DNA from: Streptomyces broussonetiae
Lineage (GTDB): Bacteria; Actinomycetota; Actinomycetes; Streptomycetales; Streptomycetaceae
Assembly: GCF_009796285.1 (NCBI RefSeq)
Contig: NZ_CP047020.1
Coordinates: 3,534,001 to 3,598,000, forward strand
Direction of reading: 5' to 3'
Length of the DNA stretch: 64,000 bases
Numbering within the stretch: the first letter of the stretch is position 1; the number at the start of each line of letters is the position of its first letter. The notes below the pieces were generated by a model. It was not told the origin of the DNA, made no database searches, and worked only from the letters and a program-made list of their open reading frames with translations. The position numbers and the translations under genes were made by a program. Below are positions 15,824 to 23,999 of this stretch, one piece after another.

Positions 15824-17032
15824 TCAGGACGTGAGGCCCTCGATCGCCACGGGAAGGTGGCGGGGGCCGCGCAGCACCGCGTTCGTACGGTACGGCGGCG
15901 GGTCCTCGAGCGGCCCGGAGAACTTGACCCGGCGGAACAGTTCGGGCACGGCCATGTGCAGTTCTATACGGGCGAGAGGGGCGCCGAAGCAGTAGTGGAT
16001 GCCGGTGTAGAAGCCCAGGTGCTCGTTGTCCTTGCGGTCGGGATCGAACCGGTCGGGGTCCTTGAAGCGTTTGGGGTCACGGTTGGCCGCGGCCAGCATG
16101 AGCCAGACCGGCGAGCCCTTGGGGATGGTGGTGCCGGCGACGTCGATGTCGGCCAGGGCGGTGGTCCAGGTGACGAACTGGACCGGGGGCTCGTAGCGCA
16201 GCACTTCCTCGATGAGCGGGACGGCCAGGTCCGGCTCCTTCTGGAACCGCTCCAGGATGTCGGGGTGGCGCAGCAGGGTGAGGGTGGTGTTGGTGATCGC
16301 GTTGACCGTCGTCTCGTGGCCGGCGACCAGGAGCAGCACCGCGGTGGCCTCCAGGTCCGCCGGTGTCATGTCGGGGGCGAGCGCGCTGAGGATCCCGGGG
16401 CCGGGGTGGCGCCGTTTGGTCTCGATCAGATCGGCCAGGTAGGAGCCCAGTTCCTGGCGCGCCTGCTGTCCCTTCTGCTCGGCGTCGTCGCCGCCGGGAC
16501 GGGGATCGAGTGCCGCCGCAAGGGCGTCGGCCCAGCCGTGGAAGCGCGGTTCGTCCTCGCGCGGCACGCCGAGGACCTTGCAGATGGCGGTGACGGGAAG
16601 GGGGTACGCGAAGTCCTCGACGATGTCGACCTGGTCCTTGCCCTCGAAGGCGTCGAGCAGCTCGGTGACCACCTTGGTCAGGTCTCCGCGCAGCGCGTCG
16701 AGGAACCTGGGGCTGTGCGGAGGACCGAACGGCCGGTTGATGGTGTCGCGCAGCCGGTCGTGCACAGGCGGGTCGGTGAAGATGAAGCCGGGCGGCAGGC
16801 CGGACTCCTCCGCCGGTTGCCCGGGGCGGGCGTAGCCCGGCGGGCGGTTGCGCGTGTCGTTGCTCAGCCGCGGGTCGTTGGCCAGGCTCCGCACCTCGTA
16901 GTAGGTGCTGACCAGGTAGGTGCCGTCGTCCTCCCGCCTGACCGGTGTCTTGCGCAGCTCCGCGTAGAGCGGGTACGGATCGGCCCGATTGGCGTAGTCG
17001 ATGATCTGCGCGGAGATGGTGTCGGGCGTCAT
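15824..17032 (-). CDS. Cytochrome P450 monooxygenase
   Basis: The 402-residue class I bacterial P450 shows the I-helix motif AGHETT, the ExxR motif (EEVLRYEPP), and the heme loop FYTGIHYCFGAPLAR with the proximal Cys. Length is typical. The ATG at 17032 has GGAGAC in front; a longer reading from 17080 is rejected. It is the last gene of a three-gene unit: ferredoxin (18457), ferredoxin reductase (17073), P450. The complete electron chain is therefore encoded together and the enzyme probably hydroxylates a hydrophobic small molecule. The substrate cannot be predicted. Gap to the reductase stop is 40 bases. Confidence 0.97.
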   Translation of the reverse strand: MTPDTISAQIIDYANRADPYPLYAELRKTPVRREDDGTYLVSTYYEVRSLANDPRLSNDTRNRPPGYARPGQPAEESGLPPGFIFTDPPVHDRLRDTINRPFGPPHSPRFLDALRGDLTKVVTELLDAFEGKDQVDIVEDFAYPLPVTAICKVLGVPREDEPRFHGWADALAAALDPRPGGDDAEQKGQQARQELGSYLADLIETKRRHPGPGILSALAPDMTPADLEATAVLLLVAGHETTVNAITNTTLTLLRHPDILERFQKEPDLAVPLIEEVLRYEPPVQFVTWTTALADIDVAGTTIPKGSPVWLMLAAANRDPKRFKDPDRFDPDRKDNEHLGFYTGIHYCFGAPLARIELHMAVPELFRRVKFSGPLEDPPPYRTNAVLRGPRHLPVAIEGLTS

Positions 17033-17072
17033 GGTGTCTCCTGCGGGGCGCCGGGCGGCACAGGGCCGGTGA

Positions 17073-18467
17073 TCAGGCATGCGACGGAACGAACTTGATC
17101 CGCCGCTCGCTCGGTGAGTGACCCGTCAGCGTGACGGTGGGCCCGTGCGTGGGCAGATGGGGGTCGGGGAAGGCCGGGTCGACCGGCTCCAGCGTCTCGG
17201 TGCGGCGGTCGACGGTGCGGTACTCCGGCGGGAACGGCGCGCCGGACTCGATCTGCTGCTGGTAGAACCCCAGCCACTTGGCTCCGTCGAAGGACGCCGC
17301 GGCGATGACGCGGCCGCGGTACCCGTACACCGCGACGAACCGCTCCTCGCCCAGCGTGCCCTGGGCGACGACCAGTTGGTCGCCCAGCGGGGGCACACCC
17401 ACCGACTTGATGTTGACACCGAACTGGGACGACCAGAACATCGGCAGCCACAGGTGGGGACGGCGGTCGGGACCCGCGCAGATCATGTTGTGGGCGGCGA
17501 TCTCGGCCTGTTCGACGGCGTTGCCCCAGTGCTCCAGCGACAGGAACTGGTAGTCGAACAGCGGGTGGGGACTGCGTGCGACATCACCGGCGGCGTAGAT
17601 GTCGTCGGTGACGATGCCGTTGACGTCGAACACCCGGCACCCGGCGTCGCAGGCGATCCCGCGGGGACCGGCGGCCAGACCCGAGCCGGCGAGCCACTCG
17701 GTGTTCCTGACGGCGCCGAGCGAGACGACCGCCACGTCCACGTCGATCGCCGAGCCGTCGGACAGATGGGCGCGCCTGAGCCGCCCCACGTAGTCGCCCT
17801 CCAGGGCGGTGACGCTGATGCCGCAGCGCAGGTCGACTCCGTGCCTGCGCTGCAGCCGGTCGGCGACCGCGCCGACCACTCCGCCGAGTGCGCCCACCAG
17901 CGGTGCCGGACCGCGTTCGGCGACGGTGACCTCGAGGCCCAGCTCCCGGCAGGCGGAGGCGACCTCGGAGCCCGTGAAACCGGCGCCGATCACCAGGACC
18001 CGGGACACGCCGCCGGTCAGCTTGCGGCACAGGCGTGCGGAGTCGTCGCGGGTCCGCAGCACGAACACCCCGTCAAGCCCGGCCTCTTCCGGGTGGATCC
18101 AGGGCCGCGCCCTGGTCCCGGTGGTGATCAGCAGGCGGTCGTAGGCAACGGTGTCGCCGTTCGCCAGACGTACCTGCTTGGCGTCCCGGTCCAGTCCCTC
18201 GGCGGCGACGCCCAGGCGCCATACGGCGTCGATGTCGCGCCGCCGCGGCAACGCCGTGTCCTCGGGCCGCGCCCGCCCGAGCAGCGCCTGCTTGGACAGC
18301 GGCGGCCGGTCGTAGGGCTCGTACGGCTCGTCGCCGATCACGGTCAGCGATCCGGTGAAGCCCTGTTCGCGCAGTGTCTCCGCCGCGCGCAGACCGGCCA
18401 GCGAGGCACCGACGACGACAATGCGGCCCTGGCGCCGCAGAACCTCGACGTCCGTGTCAGCCGACAT
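17073..18467 (-). CDS. FAD-dependent ferredoxin reductase of the P450 operon
   Basis: The 464-residue protein has an N-terminal FAD-binding site (IVVVGASLAGLRAAETL), the conserved EPYDRPPLSK segment, an NAD-binding GxGxxG (VLVIGAGFTGSEVA) and the C-terminal FAD motif (IYAAGDVARS). This is the rubredoxin/putidaredoxin-reductase type that moves electrons from NAD(P)H to a small iron-sulfur ferredoxin. The start at 18467 overlaps the end of the ferredoxin gene (stop at 18457), indicating translational coupling. The C-terminal tail of about 50 residues (up to KFVPSHA) is longer than in minimal reductases. Confidence 0.93.
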   Translation of the reverse strand: MSADTDVEVLRRQGRIVVVGASLAGLRAAETLREQGFTGSLTVIGDEPYEPYDRPPLSKQALLGRARPEDTALPRRRDIDAVWRLGVAAEGLDRDAKQVRLANGDTVAYDRLLITTGTRARPWIHPEEAGLDGVFVLRTRDDSARLCRKLTGGVSRVLVIGAGFTGSEVASACRELGLEVTVAERGPAPLVGALGGVVGAVADRLQRRHGVDLRCGISVTALEGDYVGRLRRAHLSDGSAIDVDVAVVSLGAVRNTEWLAGSGLAAGPRGIACDAGCRVFDVNGIVTDDIYAAGDVARSPHPLFDYQFLSLEHWGNAVEQAEIAAHNMICAGPDRRPHLWLPMFWSSQFGVNIKSVGVPPLGDQLVVAQGTLGEERFVAVYGYRGRVIAAASFDGAKWLGFYQQQIESGAPFPPEYRTVDRRTETLEPVDPAFPDPHLPTHGPTVTLTGHSPSERRIKFVPSHA

Positions 18468-18684
18468 GGGGCTCCGCCCCCTTCGTCGGTTCGTCGCTGT
18501 AGTCGACGAGGATGGCCTGCACCGGGCAGGCGGCGGCGGCCTTCTCCACCCGGTCACGCTGTGTCTCGTCGAAGCGAGGGGAGAACAGCAGCGCCTCTTC
18601 CCCGTGCAGGGAGAAGACGTCCGGGGCCAGAAAGACGCACTGTGCGAATCCCTGGCACCGGTTGAGATCGACGACAAGCCTCAT
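18457..18684 (-). CDS. [3Fe-4S]-type ferredoxin
   Basis: The 75-residue ferredoxin has the motif C-x5-C (CQGFAQC) and a later CP (AAAACPVQAI), the cysteine pattern of 3Fe-4S P450 ferredoxins. It begins MRLVVDLNRCQGFAQC. It overlaps the reductase gene by 11 bases and should carry electrons from it to the P450 encoded two genes downstream. No promoter is assigned; the unit probably starts within 18685-18780. Confidence 0.93.
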   Translation of the reverse strand: MRLVVDLNRCQGFAQCVFLAPDVFSLHGEEALLFSPRFDETQRDRVEKAAAACPVQAILVDYSDEPTKGAEPHVG

Positions 18685-18839
18685 CTGGAACCCGCTCCCT
18701 GCACGGGCCGCGTAGCCGCGGGCTCCGCAGCCGTCTGCGCTCGCTCCGTCCGGTTGGCAGGCATGCCTCTCCCTTCAGGGTCAACCCCTCCTCAGGAACC
18801 TCGCAACGCGAGGGGACGCGCGAGGACGCGGGGCCCGGT

Positions 18840-19391
18840 TCAGTGCCCGCCCGTCGACCGGCGGGCCGACGCCTCGGCCCGGTCGGCCCGGGCCAGCAGG
18901 CGGGCTCGGCTGCGGGGCCACCACACCAGGTCGGCCAGGAGGAGCAGGACCACCAGCCAGGAGGCGATGGTCTGGCCGGTGGAGCCCCGCACGGTGTCGT
19001 ACACGGCGAGAGCGACCGCGAGCGCGGTGACGAGCAGGACGACCCGACGGCGCAGCCGGTCCTCCTCGGCGCCCCGGCGCAGGGCGCGGGCGTACTCGAC
19101 GACCGAGGACGCCAGCCGGGGATCGTCCACGGCCTCGCCGCGCCGGGTGGCTCGTACCACGGCCGTACGGTCGGCGCCGCTCATCCCCTCGGCGGCGGGC
19201 CAGACGTTCTCCATCCGGCGCGCCACCCGGGTCCCGTGGAACAGGCTCAGCACCACGAAGACCACCACGGCACCGGCCCACGACCCCGCCTCGACGAGAA
19301 CGAAAGCCCCCAGGAAGAGGCCGGCCGCAAGCCCGGCGGCCACACGCCGGCCGGCCGTCCCGAGCCGCCACATCCACCCCGGAACCAGCAT
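18840..19391 (-). CDS. Membrane protein of unknown function
   Basis: The product is about 183 residues, with a pair of hydrophobic segments near the N-terminus (VAAGLAAGLFLGAFVLVEAG, then AGAVVVFVVLSLF). A cytoplasmic, mainly charged middle contains RMENVWPAAEGMSGADRTAVVRA, and a second hydrophobic pair lies near residues 125-165. The tail is Arg/Ala rich. The start may be the ATG at 19391 or the codon at 19433. The family is common in streptomycetes as an uncharacterised protein; no function is inferred. Third-position GC is high and consistent with coding. Confidence 0.65.
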   Translation of the reverse strand: MLVPGWMWRLGTAGRRVAAGLAAGLFLGAFVLVEAGSWAGAVVVFVVLSLFHGTRVARRMENVWPAAEGMSGADRTAVVRATRRGEAVDDPRLASSVVEYARALRRGAEEDRLRRRVVLLVTALAVALAVYDTVRGSTGQTIASWLVVLLLLADLVWWPRSRARLLARADRAEASARRSTGGH

Positions 19392-19477
19392 CACCCGTTC
19401 ACGGTGGCCATCACCCGGCAGGGGCGCAACCACCGCTCCGGCACGTCGGCCACGGCCCCTCGCGTAGCCTCGCCCGT

Positions 19478-19807
19478 GTGTACGACGACTGGTTCGAGGA
19501 AGAGGAGCTGAACGGCGGGCAGAGAGCCTTGGGTGCGACCGTCATCGGCGACCGGCTCTTCTGCAGCGAACGGCACAGCCAGAACTACCAGTCCCCGGAA
19601 CCGACGAGGCACTTGGAGCCGCTGTCGGCCGCCGGACCTCCGGAACACCTCGGCCGGATCGCCGCTGCCTGGTTCGAGGAGATCGTGCGCCGCCCTGTCA
19701 TCGCCCGACTCCCGGACGGCCCGTACCGGTTCGTCCCTCCGGGCACTGCCCTTCCGCCCCGGCACCGCTGGGTGCGCAACGGCCCCCCGGTGACGAAGCA
19801 GCCGTAA
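19478..19807 (+). CDS. Small hypothetical protein
   Basis: A 109-residue frame begins with GTG: MYDDWFEEEELNGG, then DRLFCSERHSQNYQSPEP, AAGPPEHLGRIAAAWFEEIVRRPV and a Pro-rich end. The acidic-aromatic start and the AAWFEEIVRRP helix give it a protein-like composition that the opposite-strand frame (19391-19765) lacks. The family is not recognised. It is divergent from the gene at 18840 and convergent with the isochorismatase-like gene, 19 bases away. Confidence 0.55.
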   Translation: MYDDWFEEEELNGGQRALGATVIGDRLFCSERHSQNYQSPEPTRHLEPLSAAGPPEHLGRIAAAWFEEIVRRPVIARLPDGPYRFVPPGTALPPRHRWVRNGPPVTKQP

Positions 19808-19826
19808 GCAGGCCTTGGCAGCGTCC

Positions 19827-20486
19827 TCATCGGTCAGCGCCGCCCGGTTCTTCGTTCACCGTGTCGCTCACCATGTCGGCGAACTCCTCGGTCGTGAGGA
19901 TGGCGTGGGCGTACATAGGCGCGTTGACCTCGAACGTCGCTTCCATCTCCGCCCAGCTGAAGGAGCCGATGGCATCGCGGAGAAGGGTCACGTGGTAGCC
20001 CAGCTCCTGGCCGTAGCGGGCGGTGGTGTCCACACAGGTGTTGGCCCGCATACCGATGAGCAGGATCCTGCGGATGTGGTGCTGCTTGAGCATGAAGTCG
20101 AGGTCGGTGTTGGCGAAGCCGCTCGAGGCCCAGTGCTGGCTGACGACCAGCTCGTCCTCGCGGGGCTCGAAGTCGGGGTGCCACTCGGCCCCCCAACTGC
20201 CCTCGGCGAAGGTCTGGCTGCTGACCACGTGCCGCTGGGTCGGTGACAGGTGGTCCCATGTGCGGTAGTCGCTCGGCCTCGTCCGGTGGTGGGGCACGAT
20301 GAGGACGCGGAAGCCGCACCCACGGGCGGTGGCGAGCATCGTGCGCATGTGGTCGAGCAGACCGATGCCTTCCGCCACTTCCTTCGCCCTGGGCCACAAC
20401 TTGCCCCCCTCGGACAGGAAGTCGTTGTACGGGTCGACGATCAGAAGAGCGGTTTCGTCCGGGGGGTACCGTGCGTCGGAAGTCAT
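19827..20486 (-). CDS. Isochorismatase-family cysteine hydrolase
   Basis: The 219-residue protein has the isochorismatase/nicotinamidase fold. The catalytic Asp lies in LLIVDPYNDF, and the nucleophilic Cys in MRANTCVDTTARYG after the usual IRRILLIG strand. The position normally occupied by the catalytic Lys (six residues before the Phe of GFANTDLD) appears to be His (SQHWASSGF). The start is the ATG at 20486. Substrates of this family range from isochorismate to amides and ureides; none can be assigned. It is not in an evident operon, and the decayed gene behind it is unrelated. Confidence 0.85.
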   Translation of the reverse strand: MTSDARYPPDETALLIVDPYNDFLSEGGKLWPRAKEVAEGIGLLDHMRTMLATARGCGFRVLIVPHHRTRPSDYRTWDHLSPTQRHVVSSQTFAEGSWGAEWHPDFEPREDELVVSQHWASSGFANTDLDFMLKQHHIRRILLIGMRANTCVDTTARYGQELGYHVTLLRDAIGSFSWAEMEATFEVNAPMYAHAILTTEEFADMVSDTVNEEPGGADR

Positions 20487-20761
20487 GGGCACCTCCCCGC
20501 TGAGCGGATGGACGGCAGGCAGTCCCGAATGCTCCGCCGTACACCACCGACTCTGGTTTCTCAGTCTGGCACTCGTCCGGCCGGCCTGCATCCGGGCCCT
20601 GCCACCCGCCGTCGACGACCGGATCACCCGGTGGCCCGTCCGGCGCCTGCTCGCCGGACGGAGTTCCGGGCCTGGGACGACGGAGGTGTAGTGGTTGACG
20701 AAGAAGTACGAACAGGACAGGGCCTCGTCGATGTTGCCGAACTGGTTGCTCGTCATGGACA

Positions 20762-21228
20762 TCAGCGCCGTGGTGCGAGGTTGTGGACGGTCTTCACCAG
20801 TGTGGGCGGCGCCCCGGTCTTCGACCGCCAGTACATCAGGGTCTCGTTCAGTGCGCCCACGGTCTGGTAGGCGTGGTCGACGCCGCCGACCGTGACGAAG
20901 TTGGGGTGGTTGGTGCGCGGCCCCGTCTTCAGCACCGCCTCCACGCGGTAGGTGGCCGCGTCGACCACGGCGGTGGTCCGCCCGTTGGTGGGCATCCCCA
21001 GCCGGATGTCCCGTCCGTCGGGCGAGACGGCCTCGTCGGAGGACCTGCCCGCATCCGCCGGGATCGGCACGCGCCTGGTGACCCGCCGGGCGCGTGCCGA
21101 TCACGTCCAGCACCGACGCGCGCAGGTGGTTGACGTAGGCGAATCTGCCCCGAGATCTGCTGCGCGCCGGGCGGCGCCGGAGGCTGGATCGGCCCCTGCG
21201 CCGAGTGGCCGGTGTCCGGCCTCGCCAT
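20762..21228 (-). pseudogene. Truncated, frameshifted beta-propeller (YncE/YVTN-like) gene
   Basis: Three frames on the minus strand are needed to follow the homology. The first reads MARPDTGHSAQGPIQPP...QQISGQI (21228 to about 21135). The second reads FAYVNHLRASVLDVIG. The third holds PADAGRSSDEAVSPDG and GVDHAYQTVGALNETLMY and stops at 20762 after about 60 percent of a typical protein. The fragments follow the style of a secreted YncE-like propeller. Two frameshifts and a missing C-terminus make it non-functional. It abuts the stop of the PP2C gene by 8 bases. Confidence 0.7.
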
Positions 21229-21236
21229 GAGGCCCG

Positions 21237-23708
21237 TCACCGGGCCCGGCGGAAAGGCCGCAGATCTCGGCGTCCCGGGCGTCGCGCGGCAGTCGACGAC
21301 AGGGCGCCGCACTCGGCCCAGATCGTCTTGCCGGTGAGGGAGTGGCGGGTTCCCCAGCGGTCGGCCATCTGCGCGATCATGAAAAGGCCCCGCCCGTTCT
21401 CGTCGGTGTCGGCCGCCTGCCGCATGTGCGGGGAGGTGCTGCTGGCGTCGGACACCTCGCAGACGAGCGTCGTCGCTCGGATGAGGCGCAGCTGGATGGG
21501 GGCCCGGCCGTAGCGGATGGCGTTGGTGACCAGCTCGCTGACGATGAGTTCGGTGGTGAAGGCGAGTTCTTCGAGATCCCAGGCGGCGAGTTGGGTGCTG
21601 GTCAGCGAGCGGGCCTGGCCGACGATGGCCGGGTCGGGGGGCAGGTCCCAGGTGGCCACGCGGTCCGGGCCGAGAGCGTGTGTGCGGGCGAGGAGCAGGA
21701 CGGCGTCGTCGTGGGGGGCGCGGGAGGGCAGCAGGGCGTCGAGAGCGGTGTCGCAGACCTGTTCCAGGTTGTTGCCCGAGTGGGTCAGGGTCCGGCACAG
21801 CGTGCGCAAGGCCGCGTCGATGTCGTGGTGACGGCCTTCACCGTGCAGCAGGCCGTTGGTGTACAGGGCCAGCGTGCTGCCCTCCGGCACGTCGACGTCG
21901 GTTGTCTCGAAGGGCATTCCACCGAGGCCGAGTGGAGGGCCGGCCCGCAGGTCGAGGAGGTGTGGGGCGCCGGAGGGCTTAACGAGCACCGGCGGGAGGT
22001 GCGCCGCGCCGGCGAGCGCGCAGCGGCGGGACACGGGGTCGTAGATGGCGTACAGGCAGGTGGTGCCGATGCCTGCCGTGGGTGCCTCGGGGTGATGCTC
22101 TGCCTCCTCGGCGGCCTGGGTGACGATGTCGTCGAGTTGGGTGAGGAGTTCGTCGGGGGAGGCGTCCTGCTGGGCCAGGGCCCGGACCGCCGTGCCCAGA
22201 CGGGCCGCGTTGGCGACTGCGTGGATGCCACGGCCGGGGACATCGCCGACGATGAGGCCGAGGCGGGCCCCGGAGAGCGGGATGACGTCGAACCAGTCGC
22301 CGCCCACCCCTGTGGGGCCGATGGCGGGCAGGTGGCGGCAGACGGTGGTTGCCGCACTGTTCTCGGGCGTTGTGGTCCTCAACAGGCTCTGCTGGAGAGT
22401 GATGGCCGTATGGCGTTCGCGTGTGTAGCGGCGAGCGTTGTCCACGCACACGGCGGCACGGGCCACGAGTTCCTCGGCCACGGTGATGTCGTCGTCCTCG
22501 AAGGGCTCGGGGCGCTGCCACCGGTAGAAGTGGGCGACGCCGAGTGTGACGTCCCGGGCGCGTAGCGGGATGACCATCACCGAATGGATGCCCGCTGCGA
22601 TCATCTTCCCGGCCCGGTGGGGGTCTTGGGCCAGCCACTCCTCGGAGTCCTCGAGGGTGGGCAGGAGCACGGACCTGCCGTCGGCCATCGCGCGTGCCTG
22701 CGGCGTGGCCTGGTGGAAGGTGATCAGTTCGCCCACCGGGTAGCTGGCCTCCGGAGCCTCCTTCAGGAGCGAGCAGATGGCGGCCCGACGCAGCACCGCG
22801 CCGCCGCCGACGGGGCCCGGCCCGGACTCCTCGCCCAGGGCGATGCCCCGCAGCAGGTCGACGGCGATGTAGTCGGCCAGTCGGGGGACTGCCACGTCGG
22901 CGAGTTCGGCGGCGGTGCGGGTGACGTCGAGCGTGGTGCCGATGCGCCGGGCCGCCTCGTCGAGCAGCATCAGACGGTCCCGGGCCCGGTTGCGTTCGGT
23001 GACGTCGACAACGGCCGAGGCCACTCCGAGGATCGTGCCGCGCGGGTCGACCAGCCGGAACGACGTGATGCTCCACCCCCGGTGCCCCTCCCCGGCAGCC
23101 GTCATCGAGGCCCGATGCTCCGTGGTCAGTGGCTTCCCGGTCTCCAGTACCCGGCGCTGCCTTGCCTCCATCAGGTCCGTCTCCGGACCGGGGAACAGGG
23201 CGCTGATGCGCCGCCCCAGAGACTCCTTCCGGGGAATTCCGTGGATGCGTTCGAGCGCATCGTTGACGCGTACGAAGCACAGCCTGGTGTCCAGGACCGC
23301 AAGCCCGATCGGTGCCTGGGCGAAAAGCCCCTCGATCACCGCCCGATCGGTGTCCCAGCGGCGTACCTTCGCCATCTCGGCGAAGCACAGGTGCCAGTGC
23401 ACGTCCCTCGCGCCGGTCGCGACCGGCCACGACCGCACCAAGAGTTCCACCGGGCCACCGTCGTGATGTCGTACGGCCAGTGCCTCCCGCACGCTCTCGC
23501 CCATCCGGCAGCGTCGCGCCGCAGCGACCACCGCCGGGCGGTCCGCGTCGCTCGCCAGCAGCTCGCTCGCGGGCCGACCGAGCACCGCCTCCGCGTCGTA
23601 TCCGAGAATGGCCGAAGCGGCGCCGCCCCATGCCGTGATGCGCCCGCCGCTGTCCAGCCCCACCATGCCGAGCGTCGGGTCGGGGAAGAACGCCGGCTCG
23701 CGATCCAT
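21237..23708 (-). CDS. PAS-PAS-GAF-PP2C (SpoIIE)-HATPase sensor/anti-sigma regulator
   Basis: The protein has 823 residues. The domains in order are PAS (about 10-115), PAS (about 135-255, with FVRVNDALERIHG), GAF (about 270-430), PP2C/SpoIIE phosphatase (about 450-660, GGDWFDVIPLSG, IVGDVPGRG, HDDAVLLLA) and an RsbW-like HATPase (about 700-800, ELVTNAIRYG, ENGRGLF). It is soluble, with no membrane segment. Family knowledge: such proteins sense redox, ligands or light and switch anti-sigma/anti-anti-sigma partners. The start at 23708 follows a weak ribosome site; the upstream in-frame extension to 23969 has no domain. Its C-terminal half is clearly similar to that of the permease fusion at 11063-13711. 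Confidence 0.92.
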   Translation of the reverse strand: MDREPAFFPDPTLGMVGLDSGGRITAWGGAASAILGYDAEAVLGRPASELLASDADRPAVVAAARRCRMGESVREALAVRHHDGGPVELLVRSWPVATGARDVHWHLCFAEMAKVRRWDTDRAVIEGLFAQAPIGLAVLDTRLCFVRVNDALERIHGIPRKESLGRRISALFPGPETDLMEARQRRVLETGKPLTTEHRASMTAAGEGHRGWSITSFRLVDPRGTILGVASAVVDVTERNRARDRLMLLDEAARRIGTTLDVTRTAAELADVAVPRLADYIAVDLLRGIALGEESGPGPVGGGAVLRRAAICSLLKEAPEASYPVGELITFHQATPQARAMADGRSVLLPTLEDSEEWLAQDPHRAGKMIAAGIHSVMVIPLRARDVTLGVAHFYRWQRPEPFEDDDITVAEELVARAAVCVDNARRYTRERHTAITLQQSLLRTTTPENSAATTVCRHLPAIGPTGVGGDWFDVIPLSGARLGLIVGDVPGRGIHAVANAARLGTAVRALAQQDASPDELLTQLDDIVTQAAEEAEHHPEAPTAGIGTTCLYAIYDPVSRRCALAGAAHLPPVLVKPSGAPHLLDLRAGPPLGLGGMPFETTDVDVPEGSTLALYTNGLLHGEGRHHDIDAALRTLCRTLTHSGNNLEQVCDTALDALLPSRAPHDDAVLLLARTHALGPDRVATWDLPPDPAIVGQARSLTSTQLAAWDLEELAFTTELIVSELVTNAIRYGRAPIQLRLIRATTLVCEVSDASSTSPHMRQAADTDENGRGLFMIAQMADRWGTRHSLTGKTIWAECGALSSTAARRPGRRDLRPFRRAR

Positions 23709-23999
23709 GCTGCCAGGCTCGCACGCCACGATGGGGCCCGCAGTCCCGCAGACCCGCGCCGGGCCCCTGTCAGGCACCGCGTCCCCGCTTGCCGCCCCCT
23801 GTCGCCGCACGTCCGGCGGGGCCGCCCGCCCCCGTCGCCACGGTGGAGCACCCGCCTGCCTCCTGCACGTACGACGCCGCCACCGCGGTACCGAACACCA
23901 CGCTGAACGACCACCGGATCCGGCCCGAGAAGGCAGGTTCTCGCGTGCCCCGCCCCAACTCCCTTCCATCCGGCTCGATTTGAAGGCACGGTGGCGGCC

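Noticed and set aside
8503..18684. A single secondary-metabolite cluster formed by condensation domain, tyrosinase and P450 operon
   Set aside because: No adenylation, carrier, ketosynthase or resistance genes link them, and the permease-PP2C, SIMPL and oxidoreductase genes lie between. The tyrosinase/condensation pair alone remains plausible.
19391..19765. Minus-strand 124-codon frame opposite 19478-19807
   Set aside because: Composition is less protein-like than the plus-strand frame, and it overlaps the start of the 18840-19391 gene.
20929..21798. Minus-strand 289-codon frame overlapping the PP2C C-terminus
   Set aside because: Mostly a shifted reading of the HATPase region; only its end contains the real beginning of the beta-propeller remnant.
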